Positions 53,613 to 61,365 of a DNA stretch of 64,000 nucleotides are shown here, piece by piece. The DNA lies in NCBI GenBank assembly GCA_963786945.1, contig CAWBAO010000001.1, forward strand, positions 640,664 through 704,663. The letters run 5' to 3'. The translations under genes were made by a program, and so were the position numbers. The notes under the pieces are model-generated. The model saw only the letters and a program-made list of their open reading frames with translations. It did not search any database and was not told the DNA's origin. This DNA comes from JADKCZ01 sp963786945 (GTDB lineage: Bacteria; Myxococcota; Myxococcia; Myxococcales; Anaeromyxobacteraceae). Numbering within the stretch: the first letter of the stretch is position 1; each line of letters begins with the position of its first letter.

Positions 53613-54227
53613 CTACGGCACACAGGTCCCGCCGGGCGGCACCCAGGTCCCGGCGCAGAGGTCGGCCACGGGGAGGCTGATGGCGCAGGCCGGGGCGTCG
53701 AAGGTGCCGCCGAGGTGGGAGCCGTCGGCGAGCATGGCATCCACCGCCCCGGTGACCCGCCCCCCGGAGGTCGAGTCGAGCCAGATGGTCCCGCTGGTGG
53801 CGTCCACGGTGGTGCCGGCGCAGCTGGCGTCGGTGCTGTCGACGGCGGCGGCGGCCAGGGTCACCACGGTGGTGCCGGTCGGATCCTGGGTGATGGTGTA
53901 CTTCCCCGGCGGCACGCCCGGGGGGGTGTTCAGCGCGCCGCGGACGACCATCAGCATGATGGCCCGGCTGTTGGCCTTGGACTGGTTGGCCAGCACCATG
54001 CTGCAGAGGTTGCTCACGTCGGCGCTGAACACCGCCACGGCGGAGATCCCGACGCTGGACCCGCCGCTCGCGCAGACCCCCTCGGCGCCGAAGCTGAGCG
54101 AGTCGACGGGCGTCACCGCGCTGGGGCCGGTCGCGCCCAGGGGGCCGGTGGGTCGGGCGTCACCGGAGTCGCTCCCACCGCACGCCACGAGGACCGAGAC
54201 CAGCACCGACAGGAGCGCACGCCGCAT
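53613..54227 (-). CDS. Secreted lipoprotein of unknown function
   Basis: This 204-residue protein has the lipobox V-L-V-A-C-G-G-S-D-S-G (MRRALLSVLVSVLVAC). The mature part is beta-rich with several Cys (GVCASGG, NLCSMVL, ASCAGTTV, PACAIS, LCAGTW, GTCVP) that may form disulfides. No known family was recognised; the design recalls myxobacterial surface lipoproteins. ATG 54227 is preceded by GGAGGT at 5 bases. Its upstream region is shared with the divergent padR-type gene. Confidence 0.7.
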   Translation of the reverse strand: MRRALLSVLVSVLVACGGSDSGDARPTGPLGATGPSAVTPVDSLSFGAEGVCASGGSSVGISAVAVFSADVSNLCSMVLANQSKANSRAIMLMVVRGALNTPPGVPPGKYTITQDPTGTTVVTLAAAAVDSTDASCAGTTVDATSGTIWLDSTSGGRVTGAVDAMLADGSHLGGTFDAPACAISLPVADLCAGTWVPPGGTCVP

Positions 54228-54357
54228 GTGGACCTCCGTGGATGGACAAGCCATCGCATCCCACACCCGGCGGCCCGCTTCGGCAACCCCTTCCGGGCCA
54301 CGTGGGCCGCACCGGCCCAACCGGGATCGGGATGGCGGCGGGCGCCGTGACGGTTAC

Positions 54358-54385
54358 TTGACTGGACCTGGTACCTTTCTATATA
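54358..54385 (+). promoter_or_regulatory. Sigma70-type promoter of the padR-pspC operon
   Basis: TTGACT (54358-54363) and TATATA (54380-54385) are 16 bases apart, one of few near-consensus promoters in this GC-rich window. The predicted start of transcription is close to 54392, only about 6 bases before the ATG, so the mRNA would be nearly leaderless. Confidence 0.7.
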
Positions 54386-54393
54386 AAGGTACC
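54370..54393. promoter_or_regulatory. Inverted-repeat operator over the padR promoter
   Basis: GGTACCTTT (54370-54378) and AAAGGTACC (54385-54393) are perfect 9-base arms 6 bases apart, covering the -10 box. PadR proteins bind such repeats as dimers and often repress their own operon. The right arm also supplies AAAGGT as a possible ribosome site. Confidence 0.75.
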
Positions 54394-54397
54394 TGCC

Positions 54398-54724
54398 ATG
54401 CCGCCTGACCTCGACCGCTTCAGCGCCATCCGCAAGGGGCTCCTCGAGTACCTGGTCCTGAAGATCGTGGCCGGCGGCCAGGTCTACGCCGCCGACATCC
54501 TCGCGAAGCTGAGCGGCACCGAGTTCGCCACGCAGGAGGGGACCCTCTACCCGCTCCTCTCCAGGCTGCGCCGCGCCGGGCTGCTCGACTACCAGTGGGT
54601 CGAGTCGGAGGCCGGGCCGCCGCGCAAGTACTACCGGCTCACCGCCACGGGGCGCGCCTGGCTGGCCGAGCTCAACGCCTACTGGAAGACGCTCCACGCC
54701 ACGGTCGATCGGATGGGAGAGTAG
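54398..54724 (+). CDS. PadR-family transcriptional regulator
   Basis: This 108-residue protein has the PadR winged helix: FSAIRKGLLEYLVLKIVAGGQVYAADILAKLSGTEF, then the wing EGTLYPLLSRLRRAGLLDYQWVESEAGPPRKYYRLTATGRAWL. It is the short form (PadR-s2) with one C-terminal dimer helix. It starts 5 bases after a perfect inverted repeat that overlaps its own promoter, so autorepression is likely. The next gene (2 bases away) encodes a PspC-type membrane protein, a common pairing in which PadR controls a membrane-stress operon. Confidence 0.93.
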   Translation: MPPDLDRFSAIRKGLLEYLVLKIVAGGQVYAADILAKLSGTEFATQEGTLYPLLSRLRRAGLLDYQWVESEAGPPRKYYRLTATGRAWLAELNAYWKTLHATVDRMGE

Positions 54725-54726
54725 CC

Positions 54727-55885
54727 ATGCAGAAGGTCGTCCACGCCAGCCTCCACGGCAACGCCTTCGCCCTCGAGGAGACCGGCTACGAGGCGTTGCA
54801 GGCCTACCTGGCCCGCGCCGCCACGCAGCTGGCCGCCGACCCGGACCGCGACGAGATCCTCGGCGATCTCGAGCAGGCCATCGCCGACAAGTGCGCCCGC
54901 CACCTCGGGCCCCACAAGTCGGTGGTGACGGCCGCCGAGATGCAGCAGGTGCTCGACGAGATGGGGCCGGTGGGGACGCCGGCCGAGGTCGGCCCCGAGG
55001 CGCCGGCCGCGCCCGGGGCCCCGCCCGCCGGCGAGCCGGTCCGGCGGCTCTACCGCGTGCTGGAGGGCGGCAAGCTGGCCGGCCTCTGCAACGGCCTGGG
55101 CGCCTACCTCGGCGTCGACGCCAACCTGGTCCGCGCCGCCTTCGTGGTGCTGGCGCTGCTCACCCACGGCGCCTGGCTGCTGGTCTACCTGGTGCTGATG
55201 TTCGTGGTGCCGGCCGCCGGCACCCCCGAGGAGCGGGCGGCGGCGCGCGGCCTCCCCTTCAGCGCGCAGCAGCTGGTCGACGAGGCCAAGCGCCACTACG
55301 CCTCGCTGGAGCAGGAGCTGCGCGGGCCGTGGGCCCGGTGGCGCGACGGCTGGCGGGCGCAGCGCCACCAGCGTCGCCAGGCCCGGCGCGCCGCCCGCGA
55401 GGCCCGCCGCGCCGGCTCGGCCCCGGGCGTGGAGCGCCGCGGCCCCCGAGGCGCCGGCCCCCCACCCGTACCCCGCGCCGGCCCACTACGCCCGGCAGGT
55501 GGCGGCCGGCGTGCTGGTCCCGGTGATGGCGTTCGTCAGCGCCGCGCTCACCATCGGCTGGGTGGTGGCCACCGCCATGCTGGTCGTCGACGGCCAGCTG
55601 CTGGGCTGGTCGCCGGGCCTGCCGCTCTGGGCCAGCCTGCTCATCGTCTCGCTGGTGGCGATGGTGATCGGCCGGCCGTTCGGCTTCGCCCGGGCCGCCT
55701 TCCACCGGTCGTCCTGGCGGGGGGCCACCCCCTGGCTGGCGGCGTGGGATGCGATCTTCTGGCTCGGCTTCATCGCCTTCTTCGGCTGGCTGGCGTGGCA
55801 GCAGAGCCCGGAGGTCAGGGCCCTGGTGCACGACCTCCCCGGCGCCTGGGAGAGGATCCGCGCGTCCTGGCAGGCCGGCCGCTGA
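54727..55885 (+). CDS. PspC-domain membrane protein, frameshifted
   Basis: The N-terminal domain (MQKVVHASLHGNAFALEETGYEALQAYLARAATQLAADPDRDEILGDLE) is the usual one ahead of PspC. The PspC domain follows at about 100-165 (RRLYRVLEGGKLAGLCNGLGAYLGVDANLVRAAFVVLALL to YLVLMFVVP). After a basic helix, a one-base break at about 55440, in GGCCCCCGAGG, shifts to the frame APEAPAPHPYPAP. That frame continues into three membrane spans and ends at 55885. Read as one gene it has about 386 residues. It probably senses or buffers membrane stress under PadR control. Confidence 0.82.
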
Positions 55886-55912
55886 GCCCGGGCCGGTGGC
55901 GGCGCCCGCCCG

Positions 55913-57670
55913 CTACCCGTGCAGCAGGTCCCAGCCGTAGGCCTCGCGCTCCAGGGCGTCGTCGGCCAGCGCCATCACCAGCTCGTCGTCGTTGGAGTCG
56001 ACGCGGTGCAGGTTGCCGCGGATCCGGCTCCGGGCGGCGCGGGAGAAGACCCGGGCGATCTCCACCTCGCGCGCCGCGCCCTTCTCCCCCTTCCGCTCCA
56101 GCGAGGCGGTGACGCGCGAGAGCACGCAGGCGGTGACGAAGAGGTCGATGAGCACCTCGGCGATCCGCTTGGAGACCAGCTGCTTCCCGATGATCTCCTT
56201 GCCGTGGCGGCGCAGCTCGCGGTCGGCCACCCAGGCCACCTCGCGCACCAGCCCCTCGTAGTGGTCGCCGATCTCGGCCAGCGCCGGGTGGAGCTTGCTG
56301 AAGCTCCGCTTCTCGCCCACCAGGCCGGTGCGGATGGTGGCGTGCTTCAGGGCGTAGTCGGAGAGGACGCCGAAGCCCTTGATGGGATCGTTCATGGCCC
56401 CCTTCAGCCCCTGGGCCAGCTCCTTGAGCTGGGTGCCGACGCGGTTGAGGGCGGTCAGGGCGATGAAGAGCCGCAGGATCTCGTTGGTGCCCTCGAAGAT
56501 CCGGTTGATGCGGGAGTCCCGCAGGATCCGCTCGTAGGGGAACTCGCGCATGTAGCCGTTGCCGCCGGCCACCTGCAGCGCCTCGTCGGCGCTGCGCCAG
56601 AGCGCCTCGGTGGCGAAGACCTTGGAGATGGCGGCCTCCACCGCGTAGTCCTCGTAGCCCTGGTCGGAGAGGCCGGCCACCACGCCCACCACGCTCTCGG
56701 TGGCGTAGGCGTCGACCACCATCTCGCCCAGCTTCTGCTTCACCAGCCCGAACTCGGCGATGGGGCGGCCGAACTGGCGGCGCTCCTTGGCCTGCCGGGC
56801 GGTCATGGCGATGAGCGTGCGCATCCCGCCCACGCAGCCGCCGCCCAGGCCGGAGCGGCCGGCGTTGAGGATCTTCATGGCCGCCTTGAAGCCCTGCCCC
56901 ACCTCGCCGAGCACGTGCTCGTCGGTGAGCACCACGTCCTCGAAGATGACGGTGGTGGTGTTGGAGGCCCGGATGCCCATCTTGTCCTCGTGCGGGCCGG
57001 TCGAGACGCCGGGCAGGTCGCGGGGGACGATGAAGGCCGTCATGTGGGCCTTGCCGTCGCCCTTCCCCGACGGGGTCTTGGCGAAGACGGTGTAGAAGCC
57101 GGCGATGCCGCCGTTGGTGATCCAGAGCTTCTCGCCGTTGAGGATCCAGCGGTCCCCCTCGCGCCGGGCGTTGGTCCGGATCGAGGCGGCGTCGGAGCCG
57201 GCCCCCGGCTCGGTGAGGCAGAAGGCGGCGATCAGCTCCCCGCTGGCCAGCCGCGGCATCCAGGTGGCCCGCTGGGCCTCGGTGCCGAAGAGCAGCAGGC
57301 CGCGCATGCCGATGGAGCTGTGGGCCCCGATGGTGAGCGCCACCGAGCCGTCGTGGGTGGCGACCTGCTGCAGGACGCGCGAGTAGGCGGCGGAGCCGAA
57401 GCCGAGCCCGCCGTGCGCCTCGGGGATGATGACCCCGAAGAGGCCGAAGGACTTGAGCTCCTCGAGGAACTCGGGCGGCATCTCGCCCTTCACGTCCCAG
57501 GCGCGGAAGTCCTTCTCGCGCCCGGTGAGCAGCTGGTCGACGCTGGCGGCCACCTGCTCGACCAGCTCGCGCTCGCTGGCCTTCATGGTCGGGTAGGGGA
57601 AGAGGATCTCCTCCTCGATGCGTCCCATGCAGAGCGACTGGACGAAGCTGTCGACCTTCTTGTCGATCAC
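55913..57670 (-). CDS. Acyl-CoA dehydrogenase, long (VLCAD/ACAD9-like)
   Basis: This protein of about 585 residues is larger than usual acyl-CoA dehydrogenases, with a C-terminal extension of about 170 residues like VLCAD/ACAD9. Motifs: AAFCLTEPGAGSDAASIRT, ILNGEKLWITNGGIAGFYTVFAKT, QFGRPIAEFGLVKQKLGEM, VAGGNGYMREFPYERILRDSRINRIFEGTNEILR, the last with the catalytic Glu in F-E-G-T. It oxidises long or branched acyl-CoA, probably at the membrane. GTG 57670 follows GGGAGG by 5 bases. Confidence 0.93.
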   Translation of the reverse strand: MIDKKVDSFVQSLCMGRIEEEILFPYPTMKASERELVEQVAASVDQLLTGREKDFRAWDVKGEMPPEFLEELKSFGLFGVIIPEAHGGLGFGSAAYSRVLQQVATHDGSVALTIGAHSSIGMRGLLLFGTEAQRATWMPRLASGELIAAFCLTEPGAGSDAASIRTNARREGDRWILNGEKLWITNGGIAGFYTVFAKTPSGKGDGKAHMTAFIVPRDLPGVSTGPHEDKMGIRASNTTTVIFEDVVLTDEHVLGEVGQGFKAAMKILNAGRSGLGGGCVGGMRTLIAMTARQAKERRQFGRPIAEFGLVKQKLGEMVVDAYATESVVGVVAGLSDQGYEDYAVEAAISKVFATEALWRSADEALQVAGGNGYMREFPYERILRDSRINRIFEGTNEILRLFIALTALNRVGTQLKELAQGLKGAMNDPIKGFGVLSDYALKHATIRTGLVGEKRSFSKLHPALAEIGDHYEGLVREVAWVADRELRRHGKEIIGKQLVSKRIAEVLIDLFVTACVLSRVTASLERKGEKGAAREVEIARVFSRAARSRIRGNLHRVDSNDDELVMALADDALEREAYGWDLLHG

Positions 57671-57751
57671 GGCGGCCTCCCGGGGGGCTGGTACCAGGAC
57701 GATAGCGCCTCCGACGCACCGCGGCAAGAAAGATTGATTCTCGAGTCAACG

Positions 57752-58530
57752 TCAGGGCGGGGCGCGCTGCAGCACGGAGAGGGCGGCGCCGAGCGCGCCC
57801 ACCAGCTGCGGCTCGGGCAGCACCCGCACCGGCCGCCCCAGCGCCTCGCCCAGGGCCGCCACCATGGCGGCGTTGAGCGCCACCCCGCCGCTCAGCAGCA
57901 CCTCCCCGGTGCCGGGCCGGCCGCGAGCCAGCGAGGCCACGCGGGAGGCCAGCGCCTGGTGCAGGCCGCGGACGATCCCCTCGGCCGGCCGCCCCTCGGC
58001 CACCAGCGAGATCACCTCGCTCTCGGCGAAGACGGTGCAGGTGCTGGAGACGGTCACCGCCGACTCGGCCCGCGCCGCCCAGGCGGCCACCTCCTCGAGC
58101 GGCACCTGGAGGCGCCCCAGGATCACCTCGAGGAAGCGCCCGGTGCCGGCGGCGCACTTGTCGTTCATGGAGAAGTCGGTGACGTCGCCGGCCGGGCCGA
58201 TGGCGATCACCTTGGTGTCCTGCCCGCCCATGTCCACCAGCAGCCCGCCGCCGCCGCCGAGGGCGTGGGCGCCGCGGGCGTGGCAGGTGATCTCGGTGAG
58301 GACGCGCGCCGCCACCACCCGCTTGCGGCCGTAGCCGGTGGCCCCCACCGGCACCTCCCGCCCGGCCTCGGCCTGGAGCGACGCCACCAGCCGCCCGGTC
58401 TGCTCCTCGACGCGCGGGTGGGTCGACTCGAGCCGCCGCGCCAGGATGCGGCCGGCGGCGTCCACCAGCACCGCCTTGCAGCTGGTGCTCCCCACGTCGA
58501 CGCCGATGGCCGCGCCGCCGGTGCCGTCAC
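57752..58530 (-). CDS. Activator ATPase of 2-hydroxyacyl-CoA dehydratase (HgdC/BadF type), frameshifted at its start
   Basis: This protein of about 258 residues has the ASKHA ATPase fold: IGVDVGSTSCKAVLVDA (phosphate loop), LLVDMGGQDTKVIAI, MNDKCAAGTGRFLEVILGRLQ (the Cys here and in SSTCTVFAESE hold the shared 4Fe-4S cluster of the dimer), and LLSGGVALNAAMVAALGEAL. It uses ATP to push an electron into the dehydratase. The likely start is GTG 58530, which overlaps the dehydratase stop as GTGA, but that frame must shift by one base near 58,515 to join the body of the protein. Confidence 0.85.
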
Positions 58531-59464
58531 TCGAACCCCTCCATGAAGGCCGCCAGCCGGTTCTCGCCCGGCTCCGCCGCCCAGGACCGCGGGTCGTTGT
58601 GGTCGGCCTCCAGCAGCAGCACCCGGATGCCCAGCTCCGCGGCCAGCCGCTCCCGCAGGTCGACCTGGCCGATCGAGTAGGGCTTGCAGGAGCGGTCGCT
58701 GTGGAGGATGGCGCCGTCCACCGCGTAGTCGCGCGAGAGCCGGCGCAGGATGTCGAGCCGGTTGGGCAGGTCCTGGTTGAGGATGACGTGGGTGTAGGTC
58801 CGGGCCGCCGAGGCGATGGGATCGGGGGGGTCGATCCCCACGCCGGCCTCGGCCCAGGCGTTGGTGTAGCTGGTGGAGACGAAGTTGAACCCGCGCTCGG
58901 CCAGCAGGGTCGAGAAGCGGCGCACCGCGAACCAGACCGGCAGGTTGTCCCAGAGCAGCCGGTGCCGCTCCTCCTTGAGGCCGCCCACGCCGCGCGCCAC
59001 CCGGTCGTTCGAGCTCGTCGCGCAGCAGGCGGTAGTAGTCGTTGCAGGGCTCGGTGCCGCGCAGCGTGACGATGGGGGCGATGTGGAAGAAGCCGTCGAT
59101 GCCGGTCCAGGGCGCCGGCCGGGCGCGGCTGGCGGCCAGGCACTCCGCCCCAGAGCCGCGAGCCCTCCTGCGCGGTGCGGGTCACCTCCACCAGCCGCTC
59201 GGCGTCGAGCGGCCGCCCGCTCACCTGCCCGGCCGTGACGCCAGCTCCTCAGCTGCTCCTTCACGTAGGCCAGCTGGTGGGCCGAGGCGGTGCCGTGCAC
59301 GAAGGGGGTGTCGACCAGCACCAGCGGCACGCCGAGGTGGCGGGAGAGCTCCCGGTACCAGTAGAGGACCGTCTGGCAGATGTTGGTGCAGCAGGCCAGC
59401 AGCTGCGGGCGCGGCAGGCGGCCCACCGGCGTCTTCCCGGAGAGCACGCTCCCCAGGTCGGTCC

Positions 59465-59505
59465 GCACGTAGGAGCAGGCCTGGTCCCAGAGGGGCTGGG
59501 GGATG
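59465..59505. other. Probable junction of two genomes
   Basis: Left of here the DNA is about 70-75% GC with dense genes. Right of here it carries AT-rich spacers, REP-like palindromes and different gene content. A Pcm N-terminus and an HgdB middle section meet within one frame. See the corresponding finding. Confidence 0.7.
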
Positions 59506-59624
59506 AACAGGTGCCGGGGGACCTGCCGCACGGCCGCCAGCACCCTCGGGTCGACCACCCCCCGGGCCCTGATCTGTTGGTCCACCATGCGTTCCCGGAG
59601 CGCGGCGAATTGATCTTCGGTCAT
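59478..59624 (-). pseudogene. Stub of protein-L-isoaspartate O-methyltransferase at the contig boundary
   Basis: From ATG 59624 the sequence MTEDQFAALRERMVDQQIRA, then RGVVDPRVLAAVRQVPRHLFIPQPLWDQA, is the start of a Pcm-type repair methyltransferase. The expected continuation (Y-x-D-x-P-L-P-I-G-x-G-Q-T-I-S) is absent; the frame passes straight into a dehydratase. The stub belongs with the AT-richer DNA to its right. Confidence 0.72.
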
Positions 59625-59786
59625 GATTGATCCCGTTAGCCCAGGGCGACCCGCCGGGTCGCTCTCCAGGCAATATCATATAAAATAGGATGGGAACCTC
59701 CGATTTTAAAGGGCAAGGGAGGAGATTTTTGGTTGCCGGGTCAAAATTAAACAGGGGTTTCGCTGAGGTGGATGTGGGCATTGGGT

Positions 59787-59816
59787 GGTAGGGGCGGCTC
59801 GTGAGCCGCCCCTACC
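59787..59816. repeat. REP-like palindrome
   Basis: GGTAGGGGCGGCTC, a 2-base loop GT and GAGCCGCCCCTACC form a perfect 14-base stem. The G-T-A-G-G-G-G-C-G-G form is common as a dispersed intergenic repeat in several bacterial groups. Confidence 0.75.
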
Positions 59817-59911
59817 TGAAATTTCATGATCAGGGGACAAGGGACCCCGACGGCGAATTTTGATATAATTATTATGGAGGCGGAAAAGAGATTACTTCCC
59901 CCTCACCCTAA

Positions 59912-59936
59912 CCCTCTCCCCCATTGGGGGAGAGGG
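59912..59936. repeat. REP-like palindrome (CCCTCTCCCCCA type)
   Basis: CCCTCTCCCCCA, one T, and TGGGGGAGAGGG form a perfect 12-base stem. With the preceding CCCCTCACCCTAA it matches a dispersed repeat type known from many genomes. It lies 8 bases before an ATG. Confidence 0.75.
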
Positions 59937-59944
59937 GAAAAAGA

Positions 59945-60220
59945 ATGAACTCCATTTCTGCGCTCATTAATAAATCTATGGAATTAATGACCACCTGCCG
60001 TTTTCACCCCAGCCGGGCGGCCTGCGTCCAGTGCCAGAAGCACGAACACGGCTACTGCCAGGAGTGCCTGGACTTATGCAAGGCCTGCACCGACCCCTGC
60101 CTCTACTGCAAATTCCGCCCCGGCTGCGTCATCTGGGAACTGTGCCGCAAGGAAGCCAGGAAGCGGTGTAAGGAAGAAGAGGGGGACAAGGGAAAACGGG
60201 GAAAAGGCGAAGGGGTGTAA
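59945..60220 (+). CDS. Cys-rich putative zinc-binding protein
   Basis: This 91-residue protein begins MNSISALINKSMELMTTCRFH and has 12 Cys and several His in C-x2-C groups: CRFHPSRAACVQCQKHEHGYCQECLDLCKACTDPCLYCKF. The first part resembles a B-box-type zinc finger and the second could hold another metal. It ends in a highly charged Lys/Glu tail. Function and partners are unknown. The codon use is less GC-biased than that of genes left of 59.5 kb. Confidence 0.72.
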   Translation: MNSISALINKSMELMTTCRFHPSRAACVQCQKHEHGYCQECLDLCKACTDPCLYCKFRPGCVIWELCRKEARKRCKEEEGDKGKRGKGEGV

Positions 60221-60250
60221 GAGAATCAAACCAAATTTGGACCCCTAATG

Positions 60251-60271
60251 AGGGTGCGTAGGACGCACCCT
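60251..60271. repeat. REP-like palindrome (AGGGTGCGT type)
   Basis: AGGGTGCGT, loop AGG and ACGCACCCT form a perfect 9-base stem. It lies 3 bases beyond the stop of the antitoxin remnant and could end its transcript. A shorter relative is at 60659-60675. Confidence 0.65.
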
Positions 60272-60274
60272 ACA

Positions 60275-60562
60275 TTACTTGGACTGCCGGTGAGCCGCGA
60301 TTTCCGCGTCAATCTCCGCCTCGGAGAGTTTAGCCAACCCCGCCTCTGGGGCGCTTACCTGGATGTTGGTCAGGAGGTCCGGCTGCTTGATGACGTTCCT
60401 GAGATAATCCCGCACGCTCAAAATGACCACCTTGGCTTTGCCTCAGCGACTCACCACAAAGCGCACCTGGTCGGCGTCCACTTCGTCCATCAGTTCGCCG
60501 AAGCGGGTCCGGGCCGTGAGGGCGTCGCTTAATTTGGCTATTGGTCTGGCCTCGGCTTCCAT
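60275..60562 (-). pseudogene. Phd/YefM-type antitoxin with an in-frame stop
   Basis: From ATG 60562 the reading is MEAEARPIAKLSDALTARTR, FGELMDEVDADQVRFVVSR, then TGA at 60445-60443. It continues without a frame change as GKAKVVILSVRDYLRNVIKQ and on to TAA 60277-60275, 95 codons in all. The layout (S-D-A-L-x-x-R-x-x-F-G-E-L, then V-V-S-R-x-G-K-A-x-V-V-I-L-S-x-x-D-Y) is that of Phd/YefM antitoxins, where the stop replaces an Arg or similar (CGA to TGA is one base). No toxin gene is seen beside it. Confidence 0.72.
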
Positions 60563-60578
60563 CTATCTGTGCACCTTA

Positions 60579-60590
60579 AACTCTAGAGTT
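60579..60590. promoter_or_regulatory. Palindrome upstream of the antitoxin remnant
   Basis: AACTCTAGAGTT is its own reverse complement, 16 bases upstream of the antitoxin ATG. Phd/YefM proteins repress their operon through short palindromes in this position. Confidence 0.45.
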
Positions 60591-60658
60591 AACTCATCAA
60601 TAAATTAATGATAGCAGCGTCAACGCGTTTATCAAACGAACTGTTCACGCGGGCGTAG

Positions 60659-60675
60659 GGTGCGTTTTACGCACC
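60659..60675. repeat. REP-like palindrome, second GGTGCGT copy
   Basis: GGTGCGT, loop TTT and ACGCACC form a 7-base stem, followed by ATTTTTTG. It resembles the repeat at 60251-60271, and with the T run it might act as a terminator. Confidence 0.5.
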
Positions 60676-60892
60676 ATTTTTTGCCGACCTGCTACCTACA
60701 ATCCGGTAAAGCTCAGTCACGTTACAAGGGTCGCGGGTTGGCCGTATTCAAGCTTTCACCGTTACGTGGAACGCGGCATCTATAACCTTCAATGGGCGGC
60801 AGATGATATCGTTCGCAGTCTATAAAGGGAATAATTCTAAAGGTGGGATGCGGTTCCCTTTCCCGCCCTACGGGCTATCGGAAGCTGCAAGT

Positions 60893-61365
60893 CTAATTGT
60901 TGTGCCGGTTGGATGGCAAAGAAGAGGTTTCAATGGACTGGGCCTGCTTATAAGCCCGGATGACCTCACGCGAATAGGCTGCGGTGCAGGTAGAATTATA
61001 CACTCGCAAAACTCTCCTGATATCCCCGTCGTATTTATACATCAACCGAGCCAAGACTGCCGCCCCGCCCATGATATTTTCCCGGGGGTTGAGCGGGTTT
61101 TTAACCCCATACTTCTTGGCGGTGTCTATATGCAATTGCATCAGGCCAAAGCAACTCCCCGAATGCGCGTACGGGTCATATCTCGATTCGATGGCGCAGA
61201 CCGCCTGGATGAGATAGGGTGAAATTTGGTAGCGCTGGGCTGCTTCCTTGATGTAGCCCCAGTACTCCTGCTTCAGTTCCAGTCTCCCTATTTTGGGAGG
61301 GGCTTGGGGCCAGGGTTGCGCCCAGGCTGCAGTGGTTAAGCAGAGAAATATAATCAGAGTTTCAT
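60893..61365 (-). CDS. Lytic transglycosylase (SLT domain), frame broken at the start
   Basis: The continuous frame reads TLIIFLCLTTAAWAQPWPQA (signal peptide and mature N-terminus), then QEYWGYIKEAAQRYQISPYL, IQAVCAIESRYDPYAHSGSC, FGLMQLHIDTAKKYGVKNPL and on to AYSREVIRAYKQA. Catalytic Glu lies in A-I-E-S-R-Y-D-P, followed by the F-G-L-M-Q-L motif. Length is near 155 residues. The best start, ATG 61365 with AGGAGGT upstream, needs one more A in the AAA run that follows it (ATGAAAACT) to read MKTLIIF. It would cut peptidoglycan glycan strands in the periplasm. Confidence 0.8.

Larger units (their letters stand above)
58527..59624 (-). pseudogene. 2-hydroxyacyl-CoA dehydratase subunit (HgdB/FldB family), broken and joined to a foreign N-terminus
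   Basis: The C-terminal part (58527 to about 59010) reads cleanly: NLPVWFAVRRFSTLLAERGFNFVSTSYTNAW, VDGAILHSDRSCKPYSIGQVD, VLLLEADHNDPR. Between about 59010 and 59255 at least four one-base shifts are needed to follow the family. The pieces are NDYYRLLRDELE and GIDGFFHIAPIVTLRGTEPCNDYY in one frame, VSGRPLDAERLVEVTRTAQEGSRLW in another, and AYVKEQL in the third. The 5' part (HGTASAHQLAY, LLACCTNICQTVLYWYRELSR, CSYVRTDLG) is again in the first frame. Upstream of C-S-Y-V-R the sequence is not HgdB but methyltransferase-like. The family needs 4Fe-4S clusters bound by Cys. Confidence 0.75.
59625..59944. other. AT-rich intergenic region with two REP-like palindromes
   Basis: No credible gene is seen. 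The region holds an AT-rich stretch (for example ATATCATATAAAATAGG near 59,670), the palindromes 59787-59816 and 59912-59936, and the leader of the Cys-rich protein gene. It should include the divergent promoter of the Pcm stub. Confidence 0.5.
60563..60892. other. Intergenic region with palindromes, no gene
   Basis: The region holds a 12-base palindrome at 60579-60590 (upstream of the antitoxin remnant) and a REP-like stem at 60659-60675 followed by ATTTTTT, which may end a transcript. No credible coding frame was found. Confidence 0.45.

Noticed and set aside
57715..57745. TTGATTCTCGAGTCAA upstream of the acyl-CoA dehydrogenase as a fatty-acid regulator site.
   Set aside because: The two halves match at only part of their positions, so the symmetry is too weak to call an operator.
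58207..58530. A separate gene starting VTAPAARPSASTWG at the dehydratase stop.
   Set aside because: Its composition is that of a shadow frame; it shares the start of the activator gene and is best explained by an indel near 58,515.
60443..60445. The in-frame TGA in the antitoxin remnant as a selenocysteine codon.
   Set aside because: The site aligns with a non-Cys position in a DNA-binding antitoxin fold, and no SECIS-like hairpin was seen just after it.
60248..60532. Plus-strand frame opposite the antitoxin remnant.
   Set aside because: It has no recognisable motif, while the opposite strand matches a known family for its whole length.
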